Shown piece by piece: positions 17,378-26,714 of a stretch of DNA of 64,000 nucleotides (its first letter is position 1; every line of letters starts with the position of its first letter). Made by a program: the position numbers and the translations under genes. Origin of the DNA: Hoyosella altamirensis (lineage in GTDB: Bacteria; Actinomycetota; Actinomycetes; Mycobacteriales; Mycobacteriaceae); the NCBI RefSeq assembly GCF_014191505.1, contig NZ_JACHWS010000002.1, positions 372,001-436,000 of the forward strand, read 5' to 3'. Under the pieces are notes generated by a model that saw only the letters and a program-made list of their open reading frames with translations, was not told the origin of the DNA and searched no databases.

Positions 17378-17677
17378 GTAACGGTCATGGTGCTGTTGCC
17401 AGGAATGCTACGAATGCGAGAAATTCCACAATTGAGAAAACGGCAACAGAATGTGATTTAAAAGAGATCCGTGTTGGTGTCGGTTTACACCTGCGACAGA
17501 ACCCGATCCGACACTTTGGCGGTGCACCAGAAGGCGTACAGGATTGTGGCGCACAAACTCACACTGTTGGCGTGGACTGCGCGTCCTGCCTATAAAAGAC
17601 AACCCGGACATCTTTTGTCAACCCCGGACGTCCACAACTCTTAGTCACGTGACGTTCCAGAAAGAGCGGGCACAACG

Positions 17678-17726
17678 CATCGTGGGGCCACCCAGCACAC
17701 GAAATGCACTGGATGACCCCACGATG
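17678..17726. terminator. Inverted repeat downstream of rplL
   Basis: Perfect 10-bp arms CATCGTGGGG (17678-17687) and CCCCACGATG (17717-17726), with a 29-nt centre that can add CCAG/CTGG pairs. It lies about 70-120 bp past the rplL stop. There is no T-run, so it would be a non-canonical terminator or an RNA-processing hairpin. Confidence 0.45.
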
Positions 17727-17797
17727 AGCAGTGCACTCGCTGATCATCGGACCTTCCGGCCCATGATCAGCGACAGCACGACCAAGTGATAGTCAGA

Positions 17798-18187
17798 TTA
17801 CTTGACGGAAACCTTCGCGCCAGCAGCCTCGAGCTTGTCCTTGGCAGCGTCAGCCTGGTCCTTGGCGACGTGCTCGAGGATGGCCTTCGGAGCGCTCTCG
17901 ACGAGTTCCTTAGCTTCCTTCAGTCCGAGGCTCGGGATGATCTCACGGACAACCTTGATGACGCCGATCTTCTTTTCACCAGCAGCCTCGAGAACGACGT
18001 CGAACTCGTCCTTCTCTTCAACAGCCTCGGCTGCACCAGCGGCCGGTGCACCAGCGGCAGCAACAGCGACGGGAGCGGCAGCAGTAACCTCGAAGGTGTC
18101 TTCGAAGACCTTGACGAACTCCGAGAGCTCGAGAAGGGTCATTTCCTTGAAAGCGTCGATCAGCTCGTCGGTGGTGAGCTTCGCCAT
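17798..18187 (-). CDS. rplL: 50S ribosomal protein L7/L12
   Basis: 129 residues. N-terminal dimerisation region ([20 protein letters not shown]), an alanine-rich hinge (about 37-58), and the conserved C-terminal domain ([22 protein letters not shown]) that recruits translation factors. Follows rplJ after a 94-bp spacer. Length is normal for the family. Confidence 0.97.
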   Translation of the reverse strand: MAKLTTDELIDAFKEMTLLELSEFVKVFEDTFEVTAAAPVAVAAAGAPAAGAAEAVEEKDEFDVVLEAAGEKKIGVIKVVREIIPSLGLKEAKELVESAPKAILEHVAKDQADAAKDKLEAAGAKVSVK

Positions 18188-18281
18188 GGTGGCGGTCCTT
18201 CCTTACGTTGTTCCCAGCCACATCCCATGACATGACCGAGTGTGGGGTAATCGTGTGCGCGGTGAAGAACGCAGGGTGCGT

Positions 18282-18827
18282 TCAGCTTTCCGCTGGGGCG
18301 CTCTCTGAGCCTTCGGCACCCTTCTTTTCCTGCAGTGCAGCAGCCAGACGCGCAACCTGCGAAGCAGGTGCGTTGAACAGGCCCGCAGCCTTCGCCAAGT
18401 TGCCCTTCATCGCGCCAGCGAGCTTGGCCAACAAGACCTCACGGGACTCAAGGTCCGCGATCTTGTCAACTTCGTCCACCGACAGCGGACGGCCATCCAT
18501 GTAGCCGCCCTTGATGACGAGGGCTTTGTTGTCCTTCGAGAACTTCTTGAGAGCCTTCGCGGCGTCAACGGGCTCACCCGTGATGAACGCAATCGCGGTC
18601 GGCCCCGAGAAAAGCTCGTCGAGTCCCTCAACTCCGGCATCGCGTGCCGCAATCTTCACGAGGGTGTTCTTGGCGACGGAGTACGAGGACCCCGCGCCGA
18701 GTGCCCGGCGCAGTTCGGTCAGGCCGGCAACACTGAGGCCACGGTATTCAGTAACGACGGTTGCGGTTGAGCTCTTGAACCGCTCGCTGATCTCCGCTAC
18801 CGCGGCGACCTTTTCAGCCTTTGCCAT
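18282..18827 (-). CDS. rplJ: 50S ribosomal protein L10
   Basis: 181 residues from the ATG at 18827, which has GAGGAGAGGAGG upstream; an in-frame extension to 18920 is rejected because the family begins at MAKAEKV. Contains the L10 core ([29 protein letters not shown]) and a C-terminal helix that binds L7/L12 dimers. Its leader carries a terminator-like hairpin, so the rplJL unit may be autoregulated or attenuated. Confidence 0.97.
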   Translation of the reverse strand: MAKAEKVAAVAEISERFKSSTATVVTEYRGLSVAGLTELRRALGAGSSYSVAKNTLVKIAARDAGVEGLDELFSGPTAIAFITGEPVDAAKALKKFSKDNKALVIKGGYMDGRPLSVDEVDKIADLESREVLLAKLAGAMKGNLAKAAGLFNAPASQVARLAAALQEKKGAEGSESAPAES

Positions 18828-19237
18828 GCTTCGCCTCCTCTCCTCACTCAGCCGAATTCGCTGACCAACCAGAGGGCTCACATGCATACAAGGCCTGCGC
18901 ACAAGCCCTAGATACAGCAAAACCCCGGCGCAGAAAGCCGGGGCAAGTTGATATACGTACGTGGCGCATTAATGCGGCACATACCTTAGCCTCGTCCTCC
19001 TGCGTGGGCCGCCGGATTACTCCGGTCCTTCGCTCGCATACACAGGAGCGTATGCGATGACCAACGGTCTTCGGTGAACTTTACATTTGGGTAGATCCGC
19101 CCACGCGAGCGCGAGCAGACCAGACATAAGTCCGAAAGAAGGGTAGCGCGCCATGGCCAGAAACCCAAATCGGGTGGATTCCCGCGATCAGGCAGACTAG
19201 TGGTACCCAGTGTCCGCGTAGTTCTTAAGGAGGCGCG
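18828..19237. other. 410-bp divergent leader/promoter region (rplJ and hydrolase)
   Basis: No gene seen. On the minus strand it carries the promoter and leader of rplJL, including the hairpin at 18919-18943 and a CGCATAC/GTATGCG inverted repeat (19035-19056). On the plus strand it carries the promoter of the alpha/beta hydrolase, whose GTG start has AAGGAGG five bases upstream. I could not pick a convincing -35/-10 pair for either direction. Confidence 0.55.
18919..18943 (-). promoter_or_regulatory. Terminator-like hairpin in the rplJ leader (L10 leader candidate)
   Basis: Minus strand: seven-pair G/C stem CCCCGGC/GCCGGGG with a seven-base loop, followed directly by TTTT. It lies 92-116 nt upstream of the rplJ start and inside the only leader available. 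L10 leader structures that regulate rplJL are known in several bacterial phyla; the stem plus T-run suggests transcription attenuation here. Confidence 0.5.
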
Positions 19238-20182
19238 GTGTCAAACCGCTCTACAGAGACCGACAATGTTCCGCACAAGGCTGGCACCGCGACAACTCGA
19301 TCCATCCGCGTCGCGTACGAGGAGTTCGGCGCAACCGATGCACCCCCAATCCTGCTCATCATGGGGTTCGGTGCACAGTTGACTCTTTGGCCGACTGAAC
19401 TTTGCGAGAGCCTTGCCCGCGAGGGATTCCGTGTCATCCGCTTCGACAACCGGGACATCGGACTCTCGACGAAGTTCGAGGGCATGCGGGTCGATGGCTC
19501 ATCCCTCGCACGGATGGTACGTAGTCAACTGGGTATGCCCAGCACCGTGCCGTACACGCTGCACGACATGGCGGCCGACACACGCAACTTCCTCGATGCA
19601 CTCGGAATCGAACGAGCGCACCTCGTGGGCGCATCCATGGGAGGAATGATCACGCAACTCGTCGCTGCCACTTACCCCGCGCGTGTTGCTTCCGCATCAA
19701 TTGTCTTTTCGAGCACAAATGAACGCTTCCTGCCGCCACCTGCGCCGACGGCCCTCAAGGCGCTCCTGACTGCGCCGCCAAAGAATGCCACCATGGATGA
19801 GATAGTCGAGCACTCCGCACGGAACTTCCGGGTTCTTGGCGGCCCTGCTTTTCCCCGGGACCACGAGGAATTGCGCGAACTCTCCCGCACACAAATTGAA
19901 CGCAGCTACTACCCCCAGGGCATGGTGAGACAACTAGCTGCGGTACTCGGCAGTGGCAGCCTCCGCCCGTACGCACAACGCATCAAGGCGCCGACCACCG
20001 TCATCCATGGCACAGCAGATCCGCTGTTGCGGCCAGCGTGCGGACGTGCCGTCGCTCGCGCGATACCCGGTGCCCGCCTGAGCATGATCGAGGGGATGGG
20101 GCACGACCTGCCCGCTGCTGTCACACCGCGACTGGCATCCGAGATTCTTGAAAACATCGCGCGGGCGGCTGAAAACGAGTAA
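19238..20182 (+). CDS. Alpha/beta fold hydrolase (LipG-like)
   Basis: 314 residues, GTG start with AAGGAGG. Alpha/beta hydrolase with oxyanion region IMGFGAQ (41-47), nucleophile elbow GASMGG (Ser133), acid Asp in HGTADPL and base His in GMGHDLP, so the triad is complete. Probably an esterase or lipase; the substrate is unknown. It is the only plus-strand gene between the rplKA and rplJL units. In M. tuberculosis lipG also lies between rplA and rplJ, so this is likely its counterpart (recalled synteny). Confidence 0.88.
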   Translation: MSNRSTETDNVPHKAGTATTRSIRVAYEEFGATDAPPILLIMGFGAQLTLWPTELCESLAREGFRVIRFDNRDIGLSTKFEGMRVDGSSLARMVRSQLGMPSTVPYTLHDMAADTRNFLDALGIERAHLVGASMGGMITQLVAATYPARVASASIVFSSTNERFLPPPAPTALKALLTAPPKNATMDEIVEHSARNFRVLGGPAFPRDHEELRELSRTQIERSYYPQGMVRQLAAVLGSGSLRPYAQRIKAPTTVIHGTADPLLRPACGRAVARAIPGARLSMIEGMGHDLPAAVTPRLASEILENIARAAENE

Positions 20183-20250
20183 TCCGCACCCCTCCCGGCA
20201 CATCCGCACCGGAATCAACCGGTGCGGATGGCGCGCAAAGGGTGCGGATT
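20181..20250. terminator. Nested double inverted repeat between convergent genes
   Basis: Two nested perfect 11-bp repeats: outer AATCCGCACCC (20181-20191) with GGGTGCGGATT (20240-20250), inner ATCCGCACCGG (20202-20212) with CCGGTGCGGAT (20219-20229), loop six bases. All four arms share ATCCGCACC or its complement, so alternative pairings are possible. It starts within the hydrolase stop codon and ends 15 bp before the rplA stop; probably a bidirectional terminator. Confidence 0.7.
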
Positions 20251-20265
20251 CGCGCGACGCTCTAG

Positions 20266-20979
20266 TTACTCGCCGTCTTCGAGAAGGTTCCGGGTACGGT
20301 TCGGGTCCACCGGGATGCCCGGTCCGGTGGTCGTCGTCATCGTCACCTTCTTGACGTAGCGACCTTTCGCTGCGGACGGCTTGGCACGCAGGATCTCATC
20401 AAGTGCAGCGGTGTAGTTCTCGACCAGCTTGCGCTCATCGAAGGACGCCTTGCCAATGATCAGATGCAGGTTGGCCTGCTTGTCAACCCGGAAGTTGATC
20501 TTGCCGCCCTTGATGTCGCTGACGGCCTTCGCGACATCCATCGTGACTGTGCCCGTCTTGGGGTTCGGCATCAGGCCACGAGGACCGAGGATACGAGCAA
20601 TACGACCGACCTTCGCCATCTGGTCCGGGGTAGCAATCGCGGCATCGAAGTCGAGCCATCCACCCTGGATACGCTCGATCAGATCCTCAGCACCGACAGC
20701 GTCGGCGCCCGCAGCCTCGGCTTCATTCGCCTTCTCGCCAGCGGCGAATACGATAACGCGGACCGTCTTACCGGTTCCGTGCGGCAGGCTGACAGTGCCA
20801 CGCACCATCTGGTCTGCCTTGCGAGGGTCGACGCCAAGCCGGAGTGCTACCTCGACTGTCGCATCGAAGTTCTTCGACGACGTCTCACGCGCCAGGCGGA
20901 TCGCGTCGAGGGGTCCGTAAAGCTTCGAATGATCAATGAGCTCGGAAGCCGAGCGGTAATACTTGCTGCGCTTTGCCAT
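20266..20979 (-). CDS. rplA: 50S ribosomal protein L1
   Basis: 237 residues from the ATG at 20979 ([11 protein letters not shown], the usual family start); the upstream extension to 21009 is rejected. Contains the conserved [12 protein letters not shown] and [15 protein letters not shown] motifs. L1 binds the 23S rRNA stalk and in many bacteria represses its own operon by binding the rplK leader. Separated from rplK by 121 bp. Confidence 0.97.
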   Translation of the reverse strand: MAKRSKYYRSASELIDHSKLYGPLDAIRLARETSSKNFDATVEVALRLGVDPRKADQMVRGTVSLPHGTGKTVRVIVFAAGEKANEAEAAGADAVGAEDLIERIQGGWLDFDAAIATPDQMAKVGRIARILGPRGLMPNPKTGTVTMDVAKAVSDIKGGKINFRVDKQANLHLIIGKASFDERKLVENYTAALDEILRAKPSAAKGRYVKKVTMTTTTGPGIPVDPNRTRNLLEDGE

Positions 20980-21100
20980 TTCTGTCCAATCTTTCGCCAC
21001 GAGTGGCACGGTCAGTTGTGGTGCGGACCAGCGCTAGGCCCTTCCACGAGTACGTTCATACCCCGGGGTTCAACTCCGGGATGACGCTTGCGCGCCATGT

Positions 21101-21535
21101 CTACTCGACAACGATTCCCATCGAGCGAGCGGTACCAGCAATGATCTTCGCAGCCTGATCAACGTCGTTAGCGTTGAGATCTTCTTGCTTGGTCTTGGCA
21201 ATTTCGCGAACCTGATCCCACGAGATCTTCGCGACCTTGTCCTTGTGCGGAGTCGGCGAACCCTTCTGCACACCTGCAGCCTTGAGCAGGAGCTTCGCAG
21301 CTGGAGGCGTCTTCAGCTTGAAGTCGAAAGACCGATCTTCGTAGACGAAGATCTCAACGGGGATGACGTTTCCGCGCTGGGCTTCCGTCGCCGCATTGTA
21401 GGCCTTGCAGAACTCCATGATGTTGACGCCGTGCTGACCGAGCGCGGGGCCGATTGGCGGGGCAGGATTCGCCTGGCCTGCCTGGATCTGAAGTTTGATA
21501 ACTCCAGAGAGCTTTTTCTTCTTCTTGGGGGGCAT
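21101..21535 (-). CDS. rplK: 50S ribosomal protein L11
   Basis: 144 residues. Conserved N-terminal [20 protein letters not shown] segment and the C-terminal rRNA-binding domain. The C-terminus ends [11 protein letters not shown], as usual. Follows nusG after 121 bp that contain a strong hairpin. Confidence 0.97.
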   Translation of the reverse strand: MPPKKKKKLSGVIKLQIQAGQANPAPPIGPALGQHGVNIMEFCKAYNAATEAQRGNVIPVEIFVYEDRSFDFKLKTPPAAKLLLKAAGVQKGSPTPHKDKVAKISWDQVREIAKTKQEDLNANDVDQAAKIIAGTARSMGIVVE

Positions 21536-21578
21536 CTCAACTTCCCTGAACTGTTCAGTGTTTCCTGTTTTTCACACC

Positions 21579-21617
21579 TTGGGCGGCACCGGCCCTGTGA
21601 GGTCCTGTGCCGCCCAA
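21579..21617 (-). promoter_or_regulatory. Strong hairpin in the rplK leader
   Basis: Perfect 11-bp arms TTGGGCGGCAC (21579-21589) and GTGCCGCCCAA (21607-21617), 17-nt centre. Lies 44-82 nt upstream of the rplK start, between nusG and rplK. No T-run follows on the minus strand, so it looks less like a terminator than a leader structure, for example an L1-binding site or processing stem. Confidence 0.45.
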
Positions 21618-21656
21618 TCCTGCCCACAATTATGCAGGCCAGATGTGGATGTGAAG

Positions 21657-22439
<783 letters not shown>

Positions 22440-22515
22440 TCATGTGGGGCTCGTTCAAGCGTTCTCTTTCACCACTACCGAGTATCGACGCATAGCGTCC
22501 CGGTTTCGGTGAAGA

Positions 22516-22893
22516 TCACCCATAAAGCCAAAGTACGCCGCGGGCGAAGACTTGATCCAGCCCGAAGATCAGCGAAACCATGAAGATGAGGAAAACAAAC
22601 ACCACGATCGTGTAGGTGACCATCTGCTTCCGGTTCGGCCAGATGACCTTGCGAAGCTCCGAAATCACCTCGCGAAGGAATCGCACCATAGCCTGAATCG
22701 GATTCTCGCGTCTGCCCAGGGTGGCGACGTCTCTCCCCGCATGAGCTGCCGCGGCTGGTGAGCCTGCGGGCACTGGGCTCGGACGGCTGGCGCGCTTGCC
22801 CGACGGCCGAGGCGTCGCGCCACCGGCAGCCGAATCACCGGAGTCGGGGGGATCCCCGCCCTCGCCGGCGCTGCGGCCTCGCTGCTCACTCAC
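22516..22893 (-). CDS. secE: Preprotein translocase subunit SecE
   Basis: 125 residues. A long Ser/Pro/Ala-rich cytoplasmic N-terminus (about 1-65) is followed by the SecE core VRFLREVISELRKVIWPNR and one membrane helix (about 91-112). Part of the SecYEG channel. Lies 32 bp after tRNA-Trp on the same strand, so they are probably co-transcribed. Confidence 0.95.
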   Translation of the reverse strand: MSEQRGRSAGEGGDPPDSGDSAAGGATPRPSGKRASRPSPVPAGSPAAAAHAGRDVATLGRRENPIQAMVRFLREVISELRKVIWPNRKQMVTYTIVVFVFLIFMVSLIFGLDQVFARGVLWLYG

Positions 22894-22925
22894 CCAAAGG
22901 ATCCTTCCGTCGCTGACTTTCGCAG

Positions 22926-22998
<73 letters not shown>

Positions 22999-23193
22999 TC
23001 GCTAGCGGCACTACCAGAGCAACTCTAGTAGCGGCGCTGCCAAGCGTGACCATAAATCACGCGCCACCCTACGGGCGGCGCGCAGACTCTAGTCACAGGT
23101 CCCTCAGTGTACTTCACGATCGCCGCGCAGTCACAATCCCCCGCCCCACCGCTGGCCTTCGATCAAACGCAGCAATCGAATCTGCTGCGGGGC

Positions 23194-24321
23194 TCACCTA
23201 CTCAGCCGACGCGCCTGACGGCGCCCTCGCAACACGCCCAACTCATAGGTGGCGAGCAGAATGAGTGACAGAGCAGTGATCGGGATGACGAACCAGAGCA
23301 TCGCGGCACTGTACGGTTCGAGCGCTTCGTGGCCTGACGCCTGGAGAACCAGGTAGCCGATGTAGGCCCCATAGAACCCGGCAAAGAGGGCGCCTTCCCA
23401 GCGTTTAACGACCATGCCCGTGAAGGCGACGGGGAGCAGCACCAATGCAACCGCCAGCATAATCGGCAGGTCGAAACGGATAGCTGACGGGGCGACCTCA
23501 ATAGGGGTGATGAGGGCTGTGCTCCCGAGAACGGCGCCAATATTGAACACGTTGCTGCCCACGATGTTCCCTACAGCAAGGTCGCGCTCACCCCTGAATG
23601 CCGCGATTAGGCTCGTGGCGAGTTCTGGGAGCGACGTCCCGATTGCCACAACGGTCAGCCCGACAATCAGGTCGCTTACGCCGAGTCCCGCGGCGATATC
23701 ACTGGCAGCAGTGACGAGCAAGCGTGCCCCGACGACCAGCAGAAGTACACCGAGTGCCACCAGTCCAACACTGATGAGCACCGATTGCTTCGGCGAGCGG
23801 TCCACCGCCGCGCCCGTGCCACTTCCCTGCTCGCTTGCAGAGGTCGGTGCAACCGCAGGCTCCGGAGCGCGTCTTCTCGATGTCACTACCGTCACGACCA
23901 CATAGATCAGCAGTCCTCCGAGCAGCAGCAGACCATTGAGCCGGCTGATCGTGCCATCGATGGCGACAACCAGCAAAACCACCGAAAACCCCACCATGAT
24001 CGGGATATCAGTGCGGACAATCCGGGACTTAACGAGCAGCGGGGCTAACAGCGCTGTGAGCCCGATGACGAGCAGGATATTCGCGATGTTGCTACCCACC
24101 ACGTTGCCGACCGCCAATCCGGGGTGGCCACTGAGTGCGGCCCCAGCACTGACGGCGAGTTCCGGCGTCGAAGTGGCGAAAGCCACCACGGTGAGACCAA
24201 CGACGATCGGCGACATCCCGAGGGTTCGCGCCAATTGGCTCGCGCCACGAACCAGCGCCTCACCACCCGCGATAAGCAGCACGAACCCCGCGGCTAGAGC
24301 GATAATTGTCAGAGTGCCCAC
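23194..24321 (-). CDS. Calcium/sodium antiporter, CaCA family (YrbG-like)
   Basis: 375 residues, about ten hydrophobic segments in two inverted halves. Both alpha-repeats are intact: GLTVVAFATSTPELAVS (about 42-58) and GLTVVAIGTSLPELATS (about 221-237), each followed by GNVVGSN or GNIVGSN. A hydrophilic loop (about 150-178) joins the halves. Predicted membrane Na+(K+)/Ca2+ exchanger. It occupies the space between hadB and trpT where M. tuberculosis has hadC. Confidence 0.9.
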   Translation of the reverse strand: MGTLTIIALAAGFVLLIAGGEALVRGASQLARTLGMSPIVVGLTVVAFATSTPELAVSAGAALSGHPGLAVGNVVGSNIANILLVIGLTALLAPLLVKSRIVRTDIPIMVGFSVVLLVVAIDGTISRLNGLLLLGGLLIYVVVTVVTSRRRAPEPAVAPTSASEQGSGTGAAVDRSPKQSVLISVGLVALGVLLLVVGARLLVTAASDIAAGLGVSDLIVGLTVVAIGTSLPELATSLIAAFRGERDLAVGNIVGSNVFNIGAVLGSTALITPIEVAPSAIRFDLPIMLAVALVLLPVAFTGMVVKRWEGALFAGFYGAYIGYLVLQASGHEALEPYSAAMLWFVIPITALSLILLATYELGVLRGRRQARRLSR

Positions 24322-24380
24322 GTCGGAACCTTCTGGCGCGAGGCACGTATTATCACCGCGAAAGACATCACGGGAGCAAT

Positions 24381-24809
24381 CTACGTGAGCTGAACGATCG
24401 CGACTGCGCGACCGAAGATCCTTTTTCCCTCAGACTTGGCGACAAGCGCGATAACCGCGGTCTTGTCCTCGGGGTTCACCGACTTGATTTTTCCGGAGAA
24501 TTCGACACGACCGCCGACTCCGTCATCGGGGACATACACCGGGCTGGTGAATCTGACGCTGTACTCGAGAACTGAGCTAGGGTCACCCAGCCAGGACGTC
24601 ACGTAGGTCGCTCCGAGCCCCATTGAGAGCATTCCATGGGCGACTACATCTTTGAGCCCGACGGCCCGCACTATTGCGTCACTCCAGTGAATTGGATTCA
24701 GGTCACCGGAGACACCGGCGTAGTGAACGAGATCTGATCGGGTCAGAGTGTACTCAGCAGGGGGGATCTCAAGACCTTCATGCACTCCCGCGAAGGCGCG
24801 TGCGGTCAT
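24381..24809 (-). CDS. hadB: (3R)-hydroxyacyl-ACP dehydratase subunit HadB
   Basis: 142 residues, hot-dog fold. Hydratase-2 motif YAGVSGDLNPIHWSD (30-44) with catalytic Asp36 and His41. In mycobacteria HadB is the catalytic partner of HadA (and HadC) in the FAS-II cycle that elongates meromycolic acids. Start overlaps the hadA stop by one base. No hadC follows. Confidence 0.92.
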   Translation of the reverse strand: MTARAFAGVHEGLEIPPAEYTLTRSDLVHYAGVSGDLNPIHWSDAIVRAVGLKDVVAHGMLSMGLGATYVTSWLGDPSSVLEYSVRFTSPVYVPDDGVGGRVEFSGKIKSVNPEDKTAVIALVAKSEGKRIFGRAVAIVQLT

Positions 24810-25273
24810 CAGCCGATCCCCTCGATCTCGATGTCATCGCGGCGAATGAGGGTGGTGTACGCGGTGAGCACCACCTCGCCCTTATCGTCCAGCACCGAAT
24901 TTCGAGTCACGATGATGTCGGTCCCGGCGCTATGCCTGAACGACTCGACGCAGAGCTCGCCAGTCAAACGGTCGCCCGCGACGATTGGGCGGTGGAAGAT
25001 AAACCGCTGATCGGTCTGCATGATATTGCGGAGATCCGAGGCCCAGCCATACTCCTCGAACATTTGCTTAGTAGTGAGGATCCCGATGATGGAGACAAAC
25101 GTGAGCGGAGCGAGAAGTGTCTCATGCCCCAGTCTCAGCGCGGCGTCCTCAGAGTAATGAGCCGGGTGTGGATCTTTGACCGCCGTCGCGAACTCACGAA
25201 CCTTCTCGCGCCCGACTTCATAGAAGTCGGCCATCCGGAAGCGCACCCCTACGCTGTCAGCGGTAAACCCCAC
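24809..25273 (-). CDS. hadA: (3R)-hydroxyacyl-ACP dehydratase subunit HadA
   Basis: 154 residues, MaoC/hot-dog N-terminal type (FYEVGREKVREFATAVKD; LLAPLTFVSIIG; IVAGDRLTGEL). HadA lacks the catalytic hydratase motif and serves as the substrate-binding partner of HadB. Lies between rpmG and hadB on the same strand, so likely co-transcribed with rpmG. Confidence 0.92.
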   Translation of the reverse strand: MGFTADSVGVRFRMADFYEVGREKVREFATAVKDPHPAHYSEDAALRLGHETLLAPLTFVSIIGILTTKQMFEEYGWASDLRNIMQTDQRFIFHRPIVAGDRLTGELCVESFRHSAGTDIIVTRNSVLDDKGEVVLTAYTTLIRRDDIEIEGIG

Positions 25274-25335
25274 CGGCTCTCACCACCTCACTGTCGCCGA
25301 GCCGTCACACTCGCGGTGACTTAATGAACTTTAAG

Positions 25336-25500
25336 TCAGCGGGTTTCGCGATGCGCACGGTGGGTGCCACAGTTGGGGCAGAACTTCTTGATCTCGAGCC
25401 GATCTGGATCGTTGCGCCGGTTCTTGCGAGTGATGTAGTTCCGGTGCTTGCACTCCTCGCAGGCCAGCGTGATCTTCGGGCGAACGTCAGTGGCGGCCAC
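25336..25500 (-). CDS. rpmG: 50S ribosomal protein L33
   Basis: 54 residues from a GTG at 25500 with GAAGGAAGG upstream; a longer in-frame extension into the tRNA region is rejected. Four cysteines in CEEC and CPNC make this the zinc-binding (C+) form of L33. Sits directly after tRNA-Met and before hadA, as in mycobacteria. Confidence 0.95.
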   Translation of the reverse strand: MAATDVRPKITLACEECKHRNYITRKNRRNDPDRLEIKKFCPNCGTHRAHRETR

Positions 25501-25569
25501 GGGTTGCCTTCCTTCGATATCTGCTGAAGAGTCCGTCGGACCCTTCAGATGTCTTTCTTGACAAACAAG

Positions 25570-25642
25570 TAGCGGTGGCCGGACTTGAACCGGCGACACA
25601 GCGATTATGAGCCGCTTGCTCTACCGACTGAGCTACACCGCC
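25570..25642 (-). tRNA. tRNA-Met (CAT), elongator
   Basis: 73 nt. Acceptor GGCGGTG, anticodon loop CTCATAA, T-loop GGTTCAAGTCC, discriminator A. The first base pairs with the 3' strand, so it lacks the C1-A72 mismatch of an initiator tRNA. A lysidine-modified tRNA-Ile cannot be fully excluded by eye. Confidence 0.93.
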
Positions 25643-25694
25643 TCGACCGGACCCCCGCAACCGAGTTTCCAGTTGTGCTCGCTACTTTGAAGCG

Positions 25695-25767
25695 AGCCCC
25701 CTAACGGAATCGAACCGTTGACCTTTTCCTTACCATGGAAACGCTCTGCCGACTGAGCTAAGGGGGC
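25695..25767 (-). tRNA. tRNA-Thr (GGT)
   Basis: 73 nt. Acceptor GCCCCCT pairs with AGGGGGC; anticodon loop ATGGTAA gives GGT; T-arm ACGGTTCGATTCCGT. Upstream of tRNA-Met on the same strand, with a 52-bp spacer. Confidence 0.96.
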
Positions 25768-25839
25768 ACAGCCTTCACACACGCCGCTGACAGTCTCCTG
25801 GGAGTCGGACAGCAGAATGTGCGCTCAAGCCTTCAAGAG

Positions 25840-25867
25840 GTTACACAGGAACAACACCGACTGACAA
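25840..25867 (-). promoter_or_regulatory. Candidate promoter of tRNA-Thr/tRNA-Met/rpmG/hadAB
   Basis: Minus strand TTGTCA, 16-bp spacer, TGTAAC. About 73 bp upstream of tRNA-Thr and downstream of the tRNA-Tyr terminator, so well placed. Matches to consensus are moderate. Confidence 0.4.
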
Positions 25868-25913
25868 ACCGCCAGGTCAGCGCACCGCTCGCGGATAAGC
25901 CTCATTCAAACAT

Positions 25914-25948
25914 AAACCCCCGGGAGCTTCGTCAGCTACCGGGGGTTT
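25914..25948 (-). terminator. Rho-independent terminator of tRNA-Tyr
   Basis: Perfect 10-bp arms AAACCCCCGG and CCGGGGGTTT around a 15-nt centre that can extend with AGCT pairs. On the minus strand it begins five bases after tRNA-Tyr and ends in GGGGGTTTATGTTTG, a T-rich tail. Confidence 0.8.
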
Positions 25949-25952
25949 GTTG

Positions 25953-26034
25953 TGGCAGGTGTAGGATTCGAACCTACGTAGGCGATGCCGACGGATTTAC
26001 AGTCCGCTCCCTTTGGCCGCTCGGGCAACCTGCC
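25953..26034 (-). tRNA. tRNA-Tyr (GTA)
   Basis: 82 nt, class II with a long variable arm. Acceptor GGCAGGT, anticodon loop CTGTAAA gives GTA, T-loop GGTTCGAATCC, discriminator A. Monocistronic with its own terminator immediately downstream. Confidence 0.96.
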
Positions 26035-26222
26035 GTTACGCCTGTCTTGACCAACCGTGTCCCGCGTTGGCTGAACAAGGGCGTGAAGGCACAATACAAC
26101 GTTAGGTGCCCCCAGATGCAAATCGCCTGCCCAAAGCCGCACCCGAGCGGAGGCGCAGCGACCTGCAACTGCGGCGCTACATGGTCAAGTTCGGAAAAGC
26201 CGACATTGGGAACGAGGAGACA

Positions 26223-26714
26223 GTGGCAGATTCATCCTTCGACATCGTCAGCAAAGTCGATCGGCAGGAGGTCGACAATGCTCTGAACCAGGCCGCGAAG
26301 GAGATCTCAAACAGGTATGACTTCCGCGGCACGAACGCGCATATCGAGTGGTCTGGTGCCGAGAACATCGTGCTCAGCGCCGAAAGTGAGGACCGGGTGA
26401 AGGCAGCACTCGACGTCTTCCGTGAGAAGTTGGTACGGCGTGACATTTCGATGAAGGCTTTCAAGCCGGGCGACCCCGTTGCGTCCGGAAAGTCCTACAA
26501 GATCACCGGCTCAATCGTCCAGGGCATTGGGCAAGAGGAAGCCAAGAAGATCTCGAAGAAAGTCCGCGACGACGGGCCTAAGGGCGTGAAAGTGCAGATC
26601 CAGGGCGACGAACTGCGCGTTTCGAGTAAGAAGCGAGACGATCTGCAGACCGTAATCCAGCTGCTGAAGTCATCGGACTTCGACGTCGCACTGCAGTTCG
26701 TGAACTATCGGTAG
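26223..26714 (+). CDS. YajQ family nucleotide-binding protein
   Basis: 163 residues, the usual family length, from a GTG at 26223 with GAGGAGA upstream; an extension back to 26106 is rejected. Begins [20 protein letters not shown] and ends [12 protein letters not shown], both characteristic. YajQ (DUF520) proteins bind nucleotides or cyclic-di-GMP in some bacteria; the role here is unknown. The last ten bases overlap the convergent htpX stop. Confidence 0.95.
   Translation: MADSSFDIVSKVDRQEVDNALNQAAKEISNRYDFRGTNAHIEWSGAENIVLSAESEDRVKAALDVFREKLVRRDISMKAFKPGDPVASGKSYKITGSIVQGIGQEEAKKISKKVRDDGPKGVKVQIQGDELRVSSKKRDDLQTVIQLLKSSDFDVALQFVNYR

Larger units (their letters stand above)
17323..17797. 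other. 475-bp intergenic region between rplL and mce operon B
   Basis: No gene seen. Both neighbours read on the minus strand. It holds the end of the rplJL transcript (inverted repeat 17678-17726), a 10-bp palindrome GTCACGTGAC (17644-17653), an inverted repeat GTGTCGG/CCGACAC (17478-17484 and 17509-17515), and the putative -10 of operon B (17365-17377). The stretch around 17400-17470 is unusually A/T-rich for this window. Confidence 0.6.

Noticed and set aside
25570-25642. Initiator tRNA-Met
   Set aside because: The first base is G and pairs with the 3' strand; initiator tRNAs have a C1-A72 mismatch.
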